The notes under the pieces are model-generated. The model worked only from the letters and a program-made list of their open reading frames with translations. It did no database searches and was not told where the DNA came from. 64,000 nt of DNA from Bifidobacterium pluvialisilvae (GTDB lineage Bacteria > Actinomycetota > Actinomycetes > Actinomycetales > Bifidobacteriaceae): positions 1 through 64,000 of the forward strand of contig NZ_JAHBBI010000001.1 in NCBI RefSeq assembly GCF_019331695.1, read 5' to 3'. Positions within the stretch are counted from its first letter, which is position 1. Each line of letters opens with the position of its first letter. Both the position numbers and the translations under genes were made by a program. Positions 26,843 through 36,849 of the stretch are shown piece by piece.

Positions 26843-27855
26843 ATCAGCCTCCTTGACGTTCGTGCCCAGGCAATTGCCTCCCATGCAAGCAGAACCGTCA
26901 GCACGATGGCGAACGGCCAGACGACCGGCACGCTGTGCTCGCGCTGCTTGTAGGTGCTTGCCAGACGATACTGCGAGGAGGCCTCCCGCGCGTCCTGTTC
27001 GCCGATGACGCGGCCGGCGTCGGCATGCACGTAGCCACCGCTCATCTCGTCGGCTATGGCCTTGAGGTTCTTCTCGTCCATCATGGAGATGCCGGGCTGT
27101 TTGGTCGTCGGGTCGGTGATGAACCGCTTGGAATCCACCTTGCCGGTGTTGTCCACCTGCGGTATCCGGCCGCCGGCCGACGACCCCACGCCCACGACGA
27201 GACCGCCGTTCGCGTAGGCGCGCAGCGAGGAGAAGGTGCGGCGCACCTTGCGGCTGGTCTGCTCGCCGTCGGAGATGTAGACGACGATGATCCGGTCGTC
27301 GGGATGCTGTGCGCGCGTCGCTTTCATGGCCGGCAGCAGCGGGTCGATGGCCTTGTCGAGATTCGATCCGGACGACGACCCGGTCGGTTCCGGCTTCAGG
27401 GTCCCGGCCCAGTTGCCGATGGCGCGGGAGTCCGGCGTCAACGGCACGTCAAGCGTGCCGGAGGCGCCGAACCTGATGGCCGCGAAGCTCGCGTCCGGAT
27501 AGATTTTCGTGATGTCGGACACCGCCTTCTTCGCGGCGTCCAGGCGCATGATCGCGTCCTTGGAGCCGTAGTGGGCGTCGGAGACGGCCATCGATCCGGT
27601 GACATCCACCGCGATGAACACGTCGGTGGCGTTCACCGCCTGCGTCCTCGTCACATGCACGGTGCTCGGGGTCATCATTATGATCGCCAGGACGACGGCG
27701 ATCATAATCCTGCGCGCGTGGTCCGTCGTCGTCGCGTCGGAATACGGCAGGCGGCGCGAACGCACCGCCAGGCCGACGGTCACGGCCACCACGGCGACGG
27801 CGACCGCCGAGGAACCGGCCCATCCGAGGATGGGGGAGAAGGTCAGTCCGTTCAT
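26839..27855 (-). CDS. VWA-domain membrane protein (second in operon)
   Basis: A 338-residue protein with two N-terminal transmembrane helices, a von Willebrand A domain and a C-terminal transmembrane helix (VVWPFAIVLTVLLAWEAIAW). The MIDAS metal motif is AVDVTGSMAVSD (DxTGS variant), with later VYISDGEQTS supplying the Asp. The topology (helix pair, VWA, helix) matches BatA/BatB-like proteins found with MoxR ATPases. Translationally coupled on both sides by ATGA overlaps. Confidence 0.88.
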   Translation of the reverse strand: MNGLTFSPILGWAGSSAVAVAVVAVTVGLAVRSRRLPYSDATTTDHARRIMIAVVLAIIMMTPSTVHVTRTQAVNATDVFIAVDVTGSMAVSDAHYGSKDAIMRLDAAKKAVSDITKIYPDASFAAIRFGASGTLDVPLTPDSRAIGNWAGTLKPEPTGSSSGSNLDKAIDPLLPAMKATRAQHPDDRIIVVYISDGEQTSRKVRRTFSSLRAYANGGLVVGVGSSAGGRIPQVDNTGKVDSKRFITDPTTKQPGISMMDEKNLKAIADEMSGGYVHADAGRVIGEQDAREASSQYRLASTYKQREHSVPVVWPFAIVLTVLLAWEAIAWARTSRRLI

Positions 27856-28955
27856 CGTCTCAGCCTTTCTGCCACGACCGTGAAGCCGAGGAACAGCACC
27901 ACGGCCGCCGGCACCCAGAATTGCGGCGCATCGACGAGGTTCGACTGCGTCTTGCGTTCGCTGTCCTTGTCCCGCTGCTCCTCGATGGTCCTCACCAGCG
28001 CGTCGACCGATGAGCCACCGCCCTGCGTGAGGAATATGCCGCCATGCGATTCGATCTGCCGCTTCATGTCGGTCGTGGTGTCGTCCCCGTCCGATTCGAC
28101 CGGTCCGGAGAACAGCCCGTCCACGACGATCGAGGATTTCGATGTCAGGTCCAGCGCCTTGGAGAGGGTATACGTCGGCGTGCCCGACAGGACGTTGTCC
28201 GTGGCCAATACGATTGACGCGTCACGGTTCGTCGAATTCGACGAACCGGACGACGCGTCGTCGTCGGCGGAGAATTCCGGCAGCATGGCCGCGCAGCTGA
28301 TCAGGCCGTCGCCGATGAGCGACGTGACGTTCTTGCGGTTCTGCGTGCCCTCCAGCCAGTCGGAGACCTGCTGGTACTGCTTGTCGCTCATCTTGTCGAT
28401 GCTGTCCTGGTTCACCACGTCCTTGAGAATGTCGTTCGCGTAGGTGAGCTGCTCCTTGACGAGGTCATAATCGTCGGTCAGGGGAAATACCGTACGGGAT
28501 GTCGAATTGAAGATGCTCAGCCCGATGCGCTCGCCTTGGAAATGGCTGACCAGGTCGAGATACGTGGCGATGACCTCGCGGTCGTACGGCAGGGTCGAAC
28601 CGGAGACGTCCAGACACAGGATGATGTCCCGGGTCGACGCCTCGCTCGATTCGGAGTCGATGCGCGAAGGCCGGGCGACCAGGGTGAACGCCACCAGCGC
28701 CAGACACGCCAGCAGCGCGGCCGCGGTCCGGTTGAGCCGTTTCCAGCGGCGCCACTGGTCGCTGACGTATTCGGTCCCCAGATCGTGGTCGAGGTTCCAC
28801 ACCGGGGCGCTGCCCTCGTCCCGCACGCTTTCGGCGACGGCCTTCCCGTCCCGGGGGCGCGAAGCATACCGGGCCAGCAACAGCAGCACCAGCACGACGA
28901 TGACCGCTCCGGCCACGAGGACCCACGGCCAGCGGAACGTGTTCCATACCGTCAT
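27852..28955 (-). CDS. VWA-domain membrane protein (first in operon)
   Basis: A 367-residue BatA-like protein. It has an N-terminal transmembrane helix, a short cytosolic segment, a second helix, a VWA domain and a C-terminal helix near FWVPAAVVLFLGFTVVAERL. MIDAS motif LCLDVSGSTLPYDREVI is canonical DxSGS, followed by a Ser/Asn-rich loop (SADDDASSGSSNSTN). It is paralogous in layout to the next gene, though sequence similarity is low. Probable partner of the MoxR ATPase in assembling or activating envelope proteins; this role is inferred from the family. Confidence 0.87.
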   Translation of the reverse strand: MTVWNTFRWPWVLVAGAVIVVLVLLLLARYASRPRDGKAVAESVRDEGSAPVWNLDHDLGTEYVSDQWRRWKRLNRTAAALLACLALVAFTLVARPSRIDSESSEASTRDIILCLDVSGSTLPYDREVIATYLDLVSHFQGERIGLSIFNSTSRTVFPLTDDYDLVKEQLTYANDILKDVVNQDSIDKMSDKQYQQVSDWLEGTQNRKNVTSLIGDGLISCAAMLPEFSADDDASSGSSNSTNRDASIVLATDNVLSGTPTYTLSKALDLTSKSSIVVDGLFSGPVESDGDDTTTDMKRQIESHGGIFLTQGGGSSVDALVRTIEEQRDKDSERKTQSNLVDAPQFWVPAAVVLFLGFTVVAERLRR

Positions 28956-29473
28956 CGCTCACGCCACCTTTCCACAAGATTCGTCACCCAGCCCGCGGCC
29001 TCGTCCACGGTGGGTCCCGCCGTGCCGGCATGGACGACCGGCTCGGCGAATTCCGGCGGATACAGTGCTCGGATGGTCTGGCGCAGCAGGTCGACGCCCC
29101 TGCCGTCGCCGCGGGAACGCGGCAACCGGTCGAGCTCCGCCAGCGTGTGGCTCGTCACGTCACGCCCGAGCCGTGCGGAAGCGAACCGGCGCGCCAGCGC
29201 GGCCAGTTCGGCGAAGGCGTCGTCCTCGCCGAGCCGCCCTTCATGGAACCGCGTCCGGATATCGTCGACGGCCTCCAGCCACTCGCCTTTGCCGGTCTGA
29301 GGGCGATGTGCCCCCTGGCGGGGCCGGGGCCTGCGACGGGAACGCCCCAGCAGCGCCGCGGCCAGGCACAGGGCCGCGGCCAGGCATACGAGTGCGAACG
29401 TCGCGAACGCATACGGCCCGGTGTCGGACGGGGACACGGCCGTGAACGGTTCGGCGGCCATTGTCCGTATCAT
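28952..29473 (-). CDS. uncharacterised membrane protein of the MoxR operon
   Basis: A 173-residue protein with a single transmembrane helix near the N-terminus (FATFALVCLAAALCLAAALL). A basic stop-transfer follows (RSRRRPRPRQ), then a cytosolic helical domain. It occupies the position that DUF4381-like proteins hold between DUF58 and VWA genes in other MoxR operons, but I cannot confirm the family by eye. ATGA overlaps join it to both neighbours. Confidence 0.75.
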   Translation of the reverse strand: MIRTMAAEPFTAVSPSDTGPYAFATFALVCLAAALCLAAALLGRSRRRPRPRQGAHRPQTGKGEWLEAVDDIRTRFHEGRLGEDDAFAELAALARRFASARLGRDVTSHTLAELDRLPRSRGDGRGVDLLRQTIRALYPPEFAEPVVHAGTAGPTVDEAAGWVTNLVERWRER

Positions 29474-30417
29474 GGCATCCCTCCCATGGATCGCGTCGAC
29501 GGCTGGCGGAATCCCCCGCGGGCCAGAATGGAGGACACCAGTCTGACGAATTCGTTGAACATCGCATCGCTCGATCCGGCGTGGATCATCGTCGTGCCGG
29601 CGCCCGCCAGCTCATGCTCCGCGGCCATCGCCTCGAACCGGCGATGCACCTCCACGCTCGACTCCACCTTTCTCGTGCGCAGGAACGCGGGGACCCGCCG
29701 TCCGCTGGAGGCGTCGACGATGCGGTCGAACCGGTCGGCCACGGAGAACGGGTTGACCACCGCGACGTTGATGGTGACCACGGGATGCGTCTGCGCCAAC
29801 GTGCGCAGCATGCGCGCCCGGTCGCGGGTCCAGGCGGTCTCGTCCGTGGCCAGCACGATGAGGGAGCGCCGGTTGCGAATCTTGCCCGCATAGTCGATCA
29901 GGGCGTCGAAGTCGCGGGGCTGGGAGCATTCACGGCGCAGCAGGCCGTCGAGCACATGCTCGAACTTCGCGAAGCCGCCGTTGAACGGCACGCGGGTGAT
30001 GCTGGCATGGTCCCCCAGCACGATGGACAGGTCGTCGCTGCGTCGCAGCGACAGCATGGCGAACATGCGCAGCGCATTGGCCGCCACGTCGAGCGCTCGC
30101 TCGCCGCTCGGGCATGCGCCCGTCATCTCGCGGCCCACGTCGAGCAGCAGCCACACGTTGCCGTTGCTCTCACGCTCCTTGTCGACGATCATGGGCCGTC
30201 CGGCCCTGGCGCTGGCCTTCCAGTCGATGAGCCGCGCCTCCTCGCCGGGCTCGTACGGCCGGATGTCCAGATAGTCGTATCCGGTGCCGCGCCGCGAGGA
30301 GGGATGCTCGCCCTCCAGCATCCCCAACGCCTTGATGATCGTGGGCAGGCTGAGGCGGGCCCCCAGGGACTCTATGCGGCGGCGGATCGGATCGACGGGC
30401 GTGTCCGTCGCGATCAT
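29470..30417 (-). CDS. DUF58-domain protein
   Basis: A 315-residue protein with the DUF58 hallmark. YDYLDIRPYEPGEEARLIDW is followed by KASARAGRPMI and by a degenerate VWA-like sheet (VWLLLDVGREM). DUF58 proteins nearly always sit beside moxR and are thought to bridge the ATPase to its VWA partners. Unlike many relatives, no N-terminal transmembrane pair is visible, so it looks cytosolic. Coupled by ATGA overlaps to moxR and the downstream gene. Confidence 0.92.
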   Translation of the reverse strand: MIATDTPVDPIRRRIESLGARLSLPTIIKALGMLEGEHPSSRRGTGYDYLDIRPYEPGEEARLIDWKASARAGRPMIVDKERESNGNVWLLLDVGREMTGACPSGERALDVAANALRMFAMLSLRRSDDLSIVLGDHASITRVPFNGGFAKFEHVLDGLLRRECSQPRDFDALIDYAGKIRNRRSLIVLATDETAWTRDRARMLRTLAQTHPVVTINVAVVNPFSVADRFDRIVDASSGRRVPAFLRTRKVESSVEVHRRFEAMAAEHELAGAGTTMIHAGSSDAMFNEFVRLVSSILARGGFRQPSTRSMGGMP

Positions 30418-31478
30418 GGTACGGGAACCGCCTCGATCATGGAATCGATCACCTGATCGGCGTTCACGCCCTCCGCCAGGGCCTCGAAGGTCAGCAGGAT
30501 GCGGTGGCGGAACACCTCATGCGCGAACGTCTTGACGTCCTCCGGAATCACATAGTCGCGGCCGGACATCAGCGCCTGTGCCTGGCCGATGCGCACCAGG
30601 GCGATCGAGGCGCGCGGGCTGGCGCCCAGACGCACCAGGTTCGAAAGCCCCTTGATCGGGCGCGGGCCTCCGCCGCGGCTCGTCTGCGCAAGCTCCACCG
30701 CGTACTTCATGATCGGCTGGGAGACATGCACCCTGCGGGCGCAGGAGCGCAGGAATTCCACGTCGGCGATGCTGACCGCCGTCGGGCTGATCATGGCGTC
30801 CTGCTGGTCGGTGCCGCGGCGGGTCAGCAGGTCGAGCATGGAGATCTCGTCGGCCTCGTTCGGATAGGTCATCACCGTCTTCATGTAGAAGCGGTCCATC
30901 TGCGCCTCGGGAAGGTTGTACGTGCCCTCCTCCTCGATGGGGTTCTGGGTGGCGATCACCATGAACGGGCGCGGCAGGCGGATGCGCTCGCCGCCGATGG
31001 TGGTGGCGCCTTCGGCCATGGCCTCGAGCATGGCGGACTGGGTCTTCGCCGAGGAGCGGTTGATCTCGTCGAGCAGGACGAAGTTCGCGTGGATCGGGCC
31101 GATCTGCGTGGTCATCTTCTGCGTGGCGAAATCGAAGATCTGCGTGCCCACCAGATCGGACGGCATGAGGTCGGGCGTGCACTGGATGCGTTTGAACGAT
31201 CCGGATACCGAGGTGGCGAGAATCTGCGCGGCGGTGGTCTTCGCCAGACCGGGCACGGATTCGATGAGGATGTGGCCGCCGGCCACCAGCGTCACTATCA
31301 GGGATTCACGCAGTTGCTCCTGGGCGACCAGCCCCTGGGCGAAGTGCTGCCGGATGCGGTTGGTCAGGTCGCGCACGCGTTCGAGCTCGTCGCGGGAGAC
31401 CGCGCTGGAGGACGGGGAAACCGCAGGGGCCGGTGCTGCTGCCGGCTGCTGCGAGGGTCGGGATGGGAATAAAGCCAT
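30414..31478 (-). CDS. MoxR-family AAA+ ATPase
   Basis: A 354-residue AAA+ ATPase with a Pro/Ala/Ser-rich N-terminal leader (first 30 residues). The Walker A variant is ESVPGLAKTTAAQIL, Walker B is FVLLDEINRSS and sensor 1 is VIATQNPIEEEGTYNLPEAQ. The MoxR-specific lid follows with LVRLGASPRASIALVR. MoxR ATPases act as chaperones for VWA-containing complexes. First gene of a six-gene operon in which all five junctions are 4-base ATGA overlaps. ATG 31478 lacks a Shine-Dalgarno sequence and lies 7 bases after TACAGT. Confidence 0.93.
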   Translation of the reverse strand: MALFPSRPSQQPAAAPAPAVSPSSSAVSRDELERVRDLTNRIRQHFAQGLVAQEQLRESLIVTLVAGGHILIESVPGLAKTTAAQILATSVSGSFKRIQCTPDLMPSDLVGTQIFDFATQKMTTQIGPIHANFVLLDEINRSSAKTQSAMLEAMAEGATTIGGERIRLPRPFMVIATQNPIEEEGTYNLPEAQMDRFYMKTVMTYPNEADEISMLDLLTRRGTDQQDAMISPTAVSIADVEFLRSCARRVHVSQPIMKYAVELAQTSRGGGPRPIKGLSNLVRLGASPRASIALVRIGQAQALMSGRDYVIPEDVKTFAHEVFRHRILLTFEALAEGVNADQVIDSMIEAVPVP

Positions 31479-31485
31479 GCCAACC

Positions 31486-31491
31486 ACTGTA
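31486..31491 (-). promoter_or_regulatory. putative -10 box of a leaderless moxR operon transcript
   Basis: TACAGT on the minus strand, 7 bases (GGTTGGC) before the moxR ATG. The same box and spacing precede ung and the TPM gene. No clear -35 box. Confidence 0.5.
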
Positions 31492-31543
31492 ACGTGCCGG
31501 TTGACTTTTCCTGGATGTTCGCCCTCGGCGCGGCAGGGTGCGC

Positions 31544-32245
31544 TCAGGCCGCGGGCAGCGACCAATCCACCGGCTCGGCCCCCATGGCGGCCAGCGCCGC
31601 GTTCGCACGGGAGAACGGCTTCGAGCCGAAGAACCCGTACCGGGCCGACATCGGGCTCGGATGCGGGGACTTGATGATCGTCGCATGGTGCAGCAGCGGC
31701 TCGAGCGTCTGCGCCTGACGGCCCCACAGGATGGCGACCAGCGGCTTGGGATCGCCTTTGGCGTCCGTGCGCGCGTCGAGGGCGGCGATGGCCGCGTCCG
31801 TCACCTGCTCCCATCCCTTGCCGCGATGGCTGGCCGGCCTGCCCACCTGGACGGTCAGGCACCTGTTGAGCAGCATCACACCGCGCTCCGTCCACGGCGT
31901 CAGGTCGCCGTTCGCCGGCTGCGGCACATGCATGTCGTCCATCAGCTCGGTGTAGATGTTGCGAAGGCTTCCGGGCAGGGGGCTGACCTGCGGCGCCACC
32001 GAGAAGCTCAGTCCCACGGGATGGCCCGGGGTGGGGTAGGGGTCCTGCCCCACGATGAGCACCTTGATGGAATCGAACGGTATGGTGAAGGCCCTCAGGA
32101 TGTTGCGGCTCGCCGGAAGATACCGTCGCCCCTGGGCGAGCTCGCCGCGCAGGAAGTCCCCCATGGCGTGGACCTGCGGCTCCACGTCCTTCAGCGCCGT
32201 GGCCCAGCCGGCCTCGACCAGTTCGTCAAGATTTTTGATGGTCAT
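31544..32245 (-). CDS. ung: uracil-DNA glycosylase
   Basis: Family-1 UDG, removing uracil from DNA in base excision repair. The 233-residue product has the water-activating motif [21 protein letters not shown] (catalytic Asp) and the DNA-intercalation loop [20 protein letters not shown] with the catalytic His. [10 protein letters not shown] is the uracil-binding Asn region. The start at 32245 (MTIKNLDEL) has no Shine-Dalgarno sequence and follows TACAGT by 7 bases. It lies upstream of moxR on the same strand with 65 bases between. Confidence 0.95.
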   Translation of the reverse strand: MTIKNLDELVEAGWATALKDVEPQVHAMGDFLRGELAQGRRYLPASRNILRAFTIPFDSIKVLIVGQDPYPTPGHPVGLSFSVAPQVSPLPGSLRNIYTELMDDMHVPQPANGDLTPWTERGVMLLNRCLTVQVGRPASHRGKGWEQVTDAAIAALDARTDAKGDPKPLVAILWGRQAQTLEPLLHHATIIKSPHPSPMSARYGFFGSKPFSRANAALAAMGAEPVDWSLPAA

Positions 32246-32252
32246 GCGCACC

Positions 32253-32258
32253 ACTGTA
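32253..32258 (-). promoter_or_regulatory. putative -10 box of a leaderless ung transcript
   Basis: TACAGT on the minus strand, 7 bases (GGTGCGC) before the ung ATG. The local sequence is nearly the same as that before moxR. Confidence 0.5.
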
Positions 32259-32354
32259 GGCGGGCAGATGTACGACCGCGGGGCTCCGAGGCGTCCGTAG
32301 GGAGCCCATGGGCTACCATGATTCGTGGTTGAGTACAGCAAGTGAGGAGCCGTC

Positions 32355-33017
32355 ATGTCCGAAAAGCAGCACGCCGCCTATCCGGCAGATGAATTCGACA
32401 ACCCGCCGCAGGGGCCGGTCGGACTGCATCGCGGGCCCCGCGGCTTCGGCGCCCGCGCCCTGCCGTATATCGTCGTGTTGGCCGTCGCCGCGCTGATCGC
32501 CGTCGGCGTGTACCTCTGGGCCTCCGCCGGCTCCGGTTCGTCGGCGTCCGAGGCCTCGGCGACGTCCTCCTCCTCGGCCGCGGCATCGACCGACAAGACG
32601 GCCTCGTCCGCCCCGGCCTCGGCTACGGCGACGAAATCCGCCACGGCCTCGTCCACGCCGGCGCGGACGGCTTCCGCCACCCCCAGCCGGACCGCCACGC
32701 AGTCGGCCACCCCGAGCCGGTCGGCCACCGAGACGACCGCCCCGGTGAACAAGTCCGCGTCCATCACCGTCTACAACGGCACGCGCCGCACGGGTCTGGC
32801 CTCCACGAACGCCACGACGCTGCGCAACGCCGGTTATTCCGCCGTGAGCGCGAGGAATCCGGGGAGCCGCACCACGCTGCCGTCGGTGAGCACCGTCTGG
32901 TATCGTTCCTCGGCCGACGCCGGGACCGCGAAGGACGTCGCCGCCCAGCTCGGCATCTCCCAGGTGGTGCAGGTCAGCGGTCTTGGCACGGACGTCGCCG
33001 TGGTCCTCATGCAGTAG
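32355..33017 (+). CDS. LytR C-terminal-domain membrane protein
   Basis: A 220-residue protein. It has a short cytosolic N-terminus, one transmembrane helix ([20 protein letters not shown], about 37-56) and a long Ser/Thr/Ala-rich low-complexity stalk (about 60-135). A C-terminal LytR_C domain follows ([20 protein letters not shown] onwards). LytR_C domains are found at the ends of wall-polymer ligases; stand-alone versions like this are envelope proteins of unknown function. The stalk suggests a spacer across the cell wall. GTGAGGAG precedes the ATG. Divergent from ung. Confidence 0.85.
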   Translation: MSEKQHAAYPADEFDNPPQGPVGLHRGPRGFGARALPYIVVLAVAALIAVGVYLWASAGSGSSASEASATSSSSAAASTDKTASSAPASATATKSATASSTPARTASATPSRTATQSATPSRSATETTAPVNKSASITVYNGTRRTGLASTNATTLRNAGYSAVSARNPGSRTTLPSVSTVWYRSSADAGTAKDVAAQLGISQVVQVSGLGTDVAVVLMQ

Positions 33018-33108
33018 CGGTTCACGACGGACGTTCCGCCGGGAGGGGCCAAAACGATTGACACCCGTCCCGGCGGCATGATTCGTCCCGTCATCACCGT
33101 CCCGATTG

Positions 33109-33136
33109 TTGAATAACGGCGAAGAGGCCTTAGAAT
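33109..33136 (+). promoter_or_regulatory. putative cspA promoter with long 5' UTR
   Basis: TTGAAT (33109-33114) and TAGAAT (33131-33136) are 16 bases apart. Start near 33143 would leave about 97 bases of leader before the cold-shock ATG, like the structured leaders of other csp genes. The rest of 33018-33239 shows no gene. Confidence 0.45.
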
Positions 33137-33239
33137 GGGTAGCTAGCGCGCGGCGAAGTGCGCGACCGTCGAACTCCATGATGTGCGGTTTTTGTCATGC
33201 GTGGGGCGGTGTTTGTACAGCTACTAAAGGGAAGTTGTT

Positions 33240-33443
33240 ATGGCAACGGGTACGGTAAAGTTCTTCAACGCGACCAAGGGGTATGGTTTCATCACTCCCG
33301 AGGATGGCGGCGAAGATGTTTTCGTTCATTATTCGGCAATCAACGCTCAAGGGTATCGAACCCTGGATGAGGGGGACAAGGTCGAATATGAGGCCGAGAA
33401 GGGACCGAAGGGGATGCAGGCCACCAAGGTGACCAAGCTCTGA
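33240..33443 (+). CDS. cspA: cold-shock protein
   Basis: A 67-residue single cold-shock domain. RNP1 is KGYGFITPE and RNP2 is DVFVHYSAI, with the opening [14 protein letters not shown]. It binds single-stranded RNA/DNA and melts RNA structure. AAGGGAAG precedes the ATG. Monocistronic between its own promoter and a strong terminator. Confidence 0.95.
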   Translation: MATGTVKFFNATKGYGFITPEDGGEDVFVHYSAINAQGYRTLDEGDKVEYEAEKGPKGMQATKVTKL

Positions 33444-33459
33444 GGGATTTTCTCCTGTC

Positions 33460-33505
33460 GGGCTCCGACGCGCGGTGTGGTGTGAGGCGCGTCGGAGCCC
33501 TTTTT
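33460..33505 (+). terminator. cspA terminator
   Basis: GGGCTCCGACGCGC pairs with GCGCGTCGGAGCCC and is followed by TTTTTC: a classic rho-independent terminator 16 bases after the stop. Confidence 0.92.
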
Positions 33506-33562
33506 CATGCCCGGGTCCCCGGCGCTCCCATGGATGTTCCGGCGTATGCCCACGACGAACAT

Positions 33563-33589
33563 TTGGCACTCTCGGCCCGAGAGTGCTAA
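33563..33589 (+). promoter_or_regulatory. CIRCE operator 1 (HrcA site)
   Basis: TTGGCACTC, 9 bases, GAGTGCTAA: matches the CIRCE consensus TTAGCACTC-N9-GAGTGCTAA with one change. It is the binding site of the heat-shock repressor HrcA upstream of groEL. Confidence 0.92.
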
Positions 33590-33597
33590 TCTCACTG

Positions 33598-33624
33598 TTA
33601 GCACTCGAAGCGTGAGAGTGATAA
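33598..33624 (+). promoter_or_regulatory. CIRCE operator 2 (HrcA site)
   Basis: TTAGCACTC, 9 bases, GAGTGATAA: one change from consensus. It lies 8 bases after operator 1, so two HrcA dimers could bind side by side. Confidence 0.92.
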
Positions 33625-33668
33625 CGCCGGCAGCTGACGGCCGTGCGTGGGCGATCCGTGGACGGTGA

Positions 33669-35321
<1,653 letters not shown>

Positions 35322-35433
35322 TCGGCGCACGCCGATAGGGTAGTGCCTTCGCCTGGCCGCGATGTGCCGGTATGACATGTCGCCCATGCGATGCAACACC
35401 CATGTGGTTGTGATTACTCGTCTGTAATCGGCG

Positions 35434-35470
35434 AAAGGGCTCCGACCCGTTGAGGTCGGAGCCCTTTTCG
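35434..35470. terminator. bidirectional terminator between groEL and esxA
   Basis: AAAGGGCTCCGACC pairs with GGTCGGAGCCCTTTT, with U-tails both ways, between convergent genes. 35322-35433 holds nothing else recognisable. Confidence 0.88.
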
Positions 35471-35532
35471 CGTTCGTGCTGGTCCTGAATCTTCGTAGTG
35501 ACGGTGAGTCCCCGAACCCGGACCGTCCCGCG

Positions 35533-35823
35533 TTAGGAAGCGAAGAGACGCGACGCCTGGGCCTCGGCGTCGGAGTAGACGACCGACGCCTGTGCCAGCG
35601 CGTTCTGGATGGACTCCAACGACGCCTCCATCTGCTGCTGGGCGGCGCGCCATTGCGCGGCCACCGACGAGAACTGCGTCGAGGCGCCTCCCTTCCATAC
35701 GCTCTGCAGTTGATTGAGATTCGCGTACATGCCGTTCACGGCCTCGCGAATCTGGCTCACCGACGCGGACACCGCCGCGCTTGAGGACTGGATCTGTTCC
35801 GAATCGACCTGGTATTGGGGCAT
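35533..35823 (-). CDS. WXG100-family protein (EsxA-like), orphan
   Basis: A 96-residue helical-hairpin protein with the turn motif VWKGGAS (W43-x-G45). The C-terminal YSDAE (Tyr83 to Glu87) fits the YxxxD/E export signal of type VII secretion. Size and pattern are those of secreted WXG100 dimers. No EccC/EssC ATPase or other secretion genes are nearby, so its exporter must be elsewhere or absent. AAAGGA precedes the ATG. Divergent from the TPM gene, convergent with groEL. Confidence 0.9.
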   Translation of the reverse strand: MPQYQVDSEQIQSSSAAVSASVSQIREAVNGMYANLNQLQSVWKGGASTQFSSVAAQWRAAQQQMEASLESIQNALAQASVVYSDAEAQASRLFAS

Positions 35824-35888
35824 GAGGGTTTCCTTTCGCTATCAGGGTGTTTCACGGCCCATGCATTCGATTTGCGAAGCAGAGCCGT

Positions 35889-35894
35889 TACAGT
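35889..35894 (+). promoter_or_regulatory. putative -10 box of a leaderless TPM-gene transcript
   Basis: TACAGT lies 7 bases (TGACAGT) before ATG 35902. TTCGAT at 35866-35871 is a weak -35 candidate at 17-base spacing. No Shine-Dalgarno sequence. Confidence 0.5.
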
Positions 35895-35901
35895 TGACAG
35901 T

Positions 35902-36849
35902 ATGAAAATCAAGCAGATGACAGCAATCCGTACAGGGAATGTGGACGAACGGACCACCCGCGGAGGGGGAATGGGGATAACCTTCGGCGTCCGTGCGGCG
36001 ATGTGGATGGCCATGGCGGCGGTCGTCGCCGTCATGCTGGTGCTGACGGTGGCGGCGCCCGCCGCACTGGCCGCGGGCGAAAGCGCCACGCCGAGCCAGC
36101 AGGGCACCGGGTCATCGGACGTCGGCGTAACGGTGACCAACAACATCACCGACACGGAGAACCTTCTGGGGGACAACCTCGGCAAGGTGTCCGACGCGTT
36201 GAGCGCCACCAAGAAGGAGACCGGCGTCACCGTCAGACTGCTGTACCTGCCGAAGTTCTCCGAGGGCCAGGACCCCGACCAGTGGGCGGCCGGCCTGCTG
36301 AAGGACTCCAATCCGGCGCCCAACACCGTCATGCTCGCGGTGGCTTCGGAAGACGGCAACCTGGTGGTGGTCGTGTCGTCCAACTCCGATGAATGGCTCA
36401 AGAAGCAGGACACCGTCGACGCGCTCTCGCAGGCGGCGTTGAACCCGCTGACCAAGGGGGACACCCCGGATTGGTCCGGCTCGGCGATAGCGCTGACGGA
36501 CCAGATCAAGACGCTGCACGAGGCGTCGTCCACGTCGAAGTTCAGCGGCGTCGGCATCATCGTCTTCATCGTGGCCCTGGCCATCCTCGTCGTCGCCGCC
36601 GTCGTGTTCGTCATCCTGCACCGGCGCGGCAAATCCCACGCCGACCGGCAGCTCGCCCGCCGCGAGCGCCGTCGTTCCGGGCGCCGCCCCCGCGCCGGGG
36701 ACGACGATCCGGACGCAGCCGCCACGACGGCCGCCCCCGCGCCTGCATCCGGCGGCCGACATGCCACGCCGACGGTGGCGGCGTCGCAGACGTCCTCCAA
36801 TGATTCAGCGGATATTCAGGAAACATCCAGTGCGGAGGGTCATGCTTAG
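35902..36849 (+). CDS. TPM-domain membrane-anchored protein
   Basis: A 315-residue protein with an extended signal sequence (hydrophobic core about 33-52, cleavage likely after AALA). An extracytoplasmic TPM domain follows (about 65-200; VTVTNNITDTENLLGDNLGK, then VTVRLLYLPKF). Next come one transmembrane helix (GIIVFIVALAILVVAAVVFVI) and a basic, Ala/Pro-rich cytosolic tail. TPM domains have been linked to phosphatase activity and photosystem repair in plants; the bacterial role is unclear. It overlaps the response-regulator gene by 8 bases, so it is part of the same operon and could be an extracellular input to it. Confidence 0.82.
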   Translation: MKIKQMTAIRTGNVDERTTRGGGMGITFGVRAAMWMAMAAVVAVMLVLTVAAPAALAAGESATPSQQGTGSSDVGVTVTNNITDTENLLGDNLGKVSDALSATKKETGVTVRLLYLPKFSEGQDPDQWAAGLLKDSNPAPNTVMLAVASEDGNLVVVVSSNSDEWLKKQDTVDALSQAALNPLTKGDTPDWSGSAIALTDQIKTLHEASSTSKFSGVGIIVFIVALAILVVAAVVFVILHRRGKSHADRQLARRERRRSGRRPRAGDDDPDAAATTAAPAPASGGRHATPTVAASQTSSNDSADIQETSSAEGHA

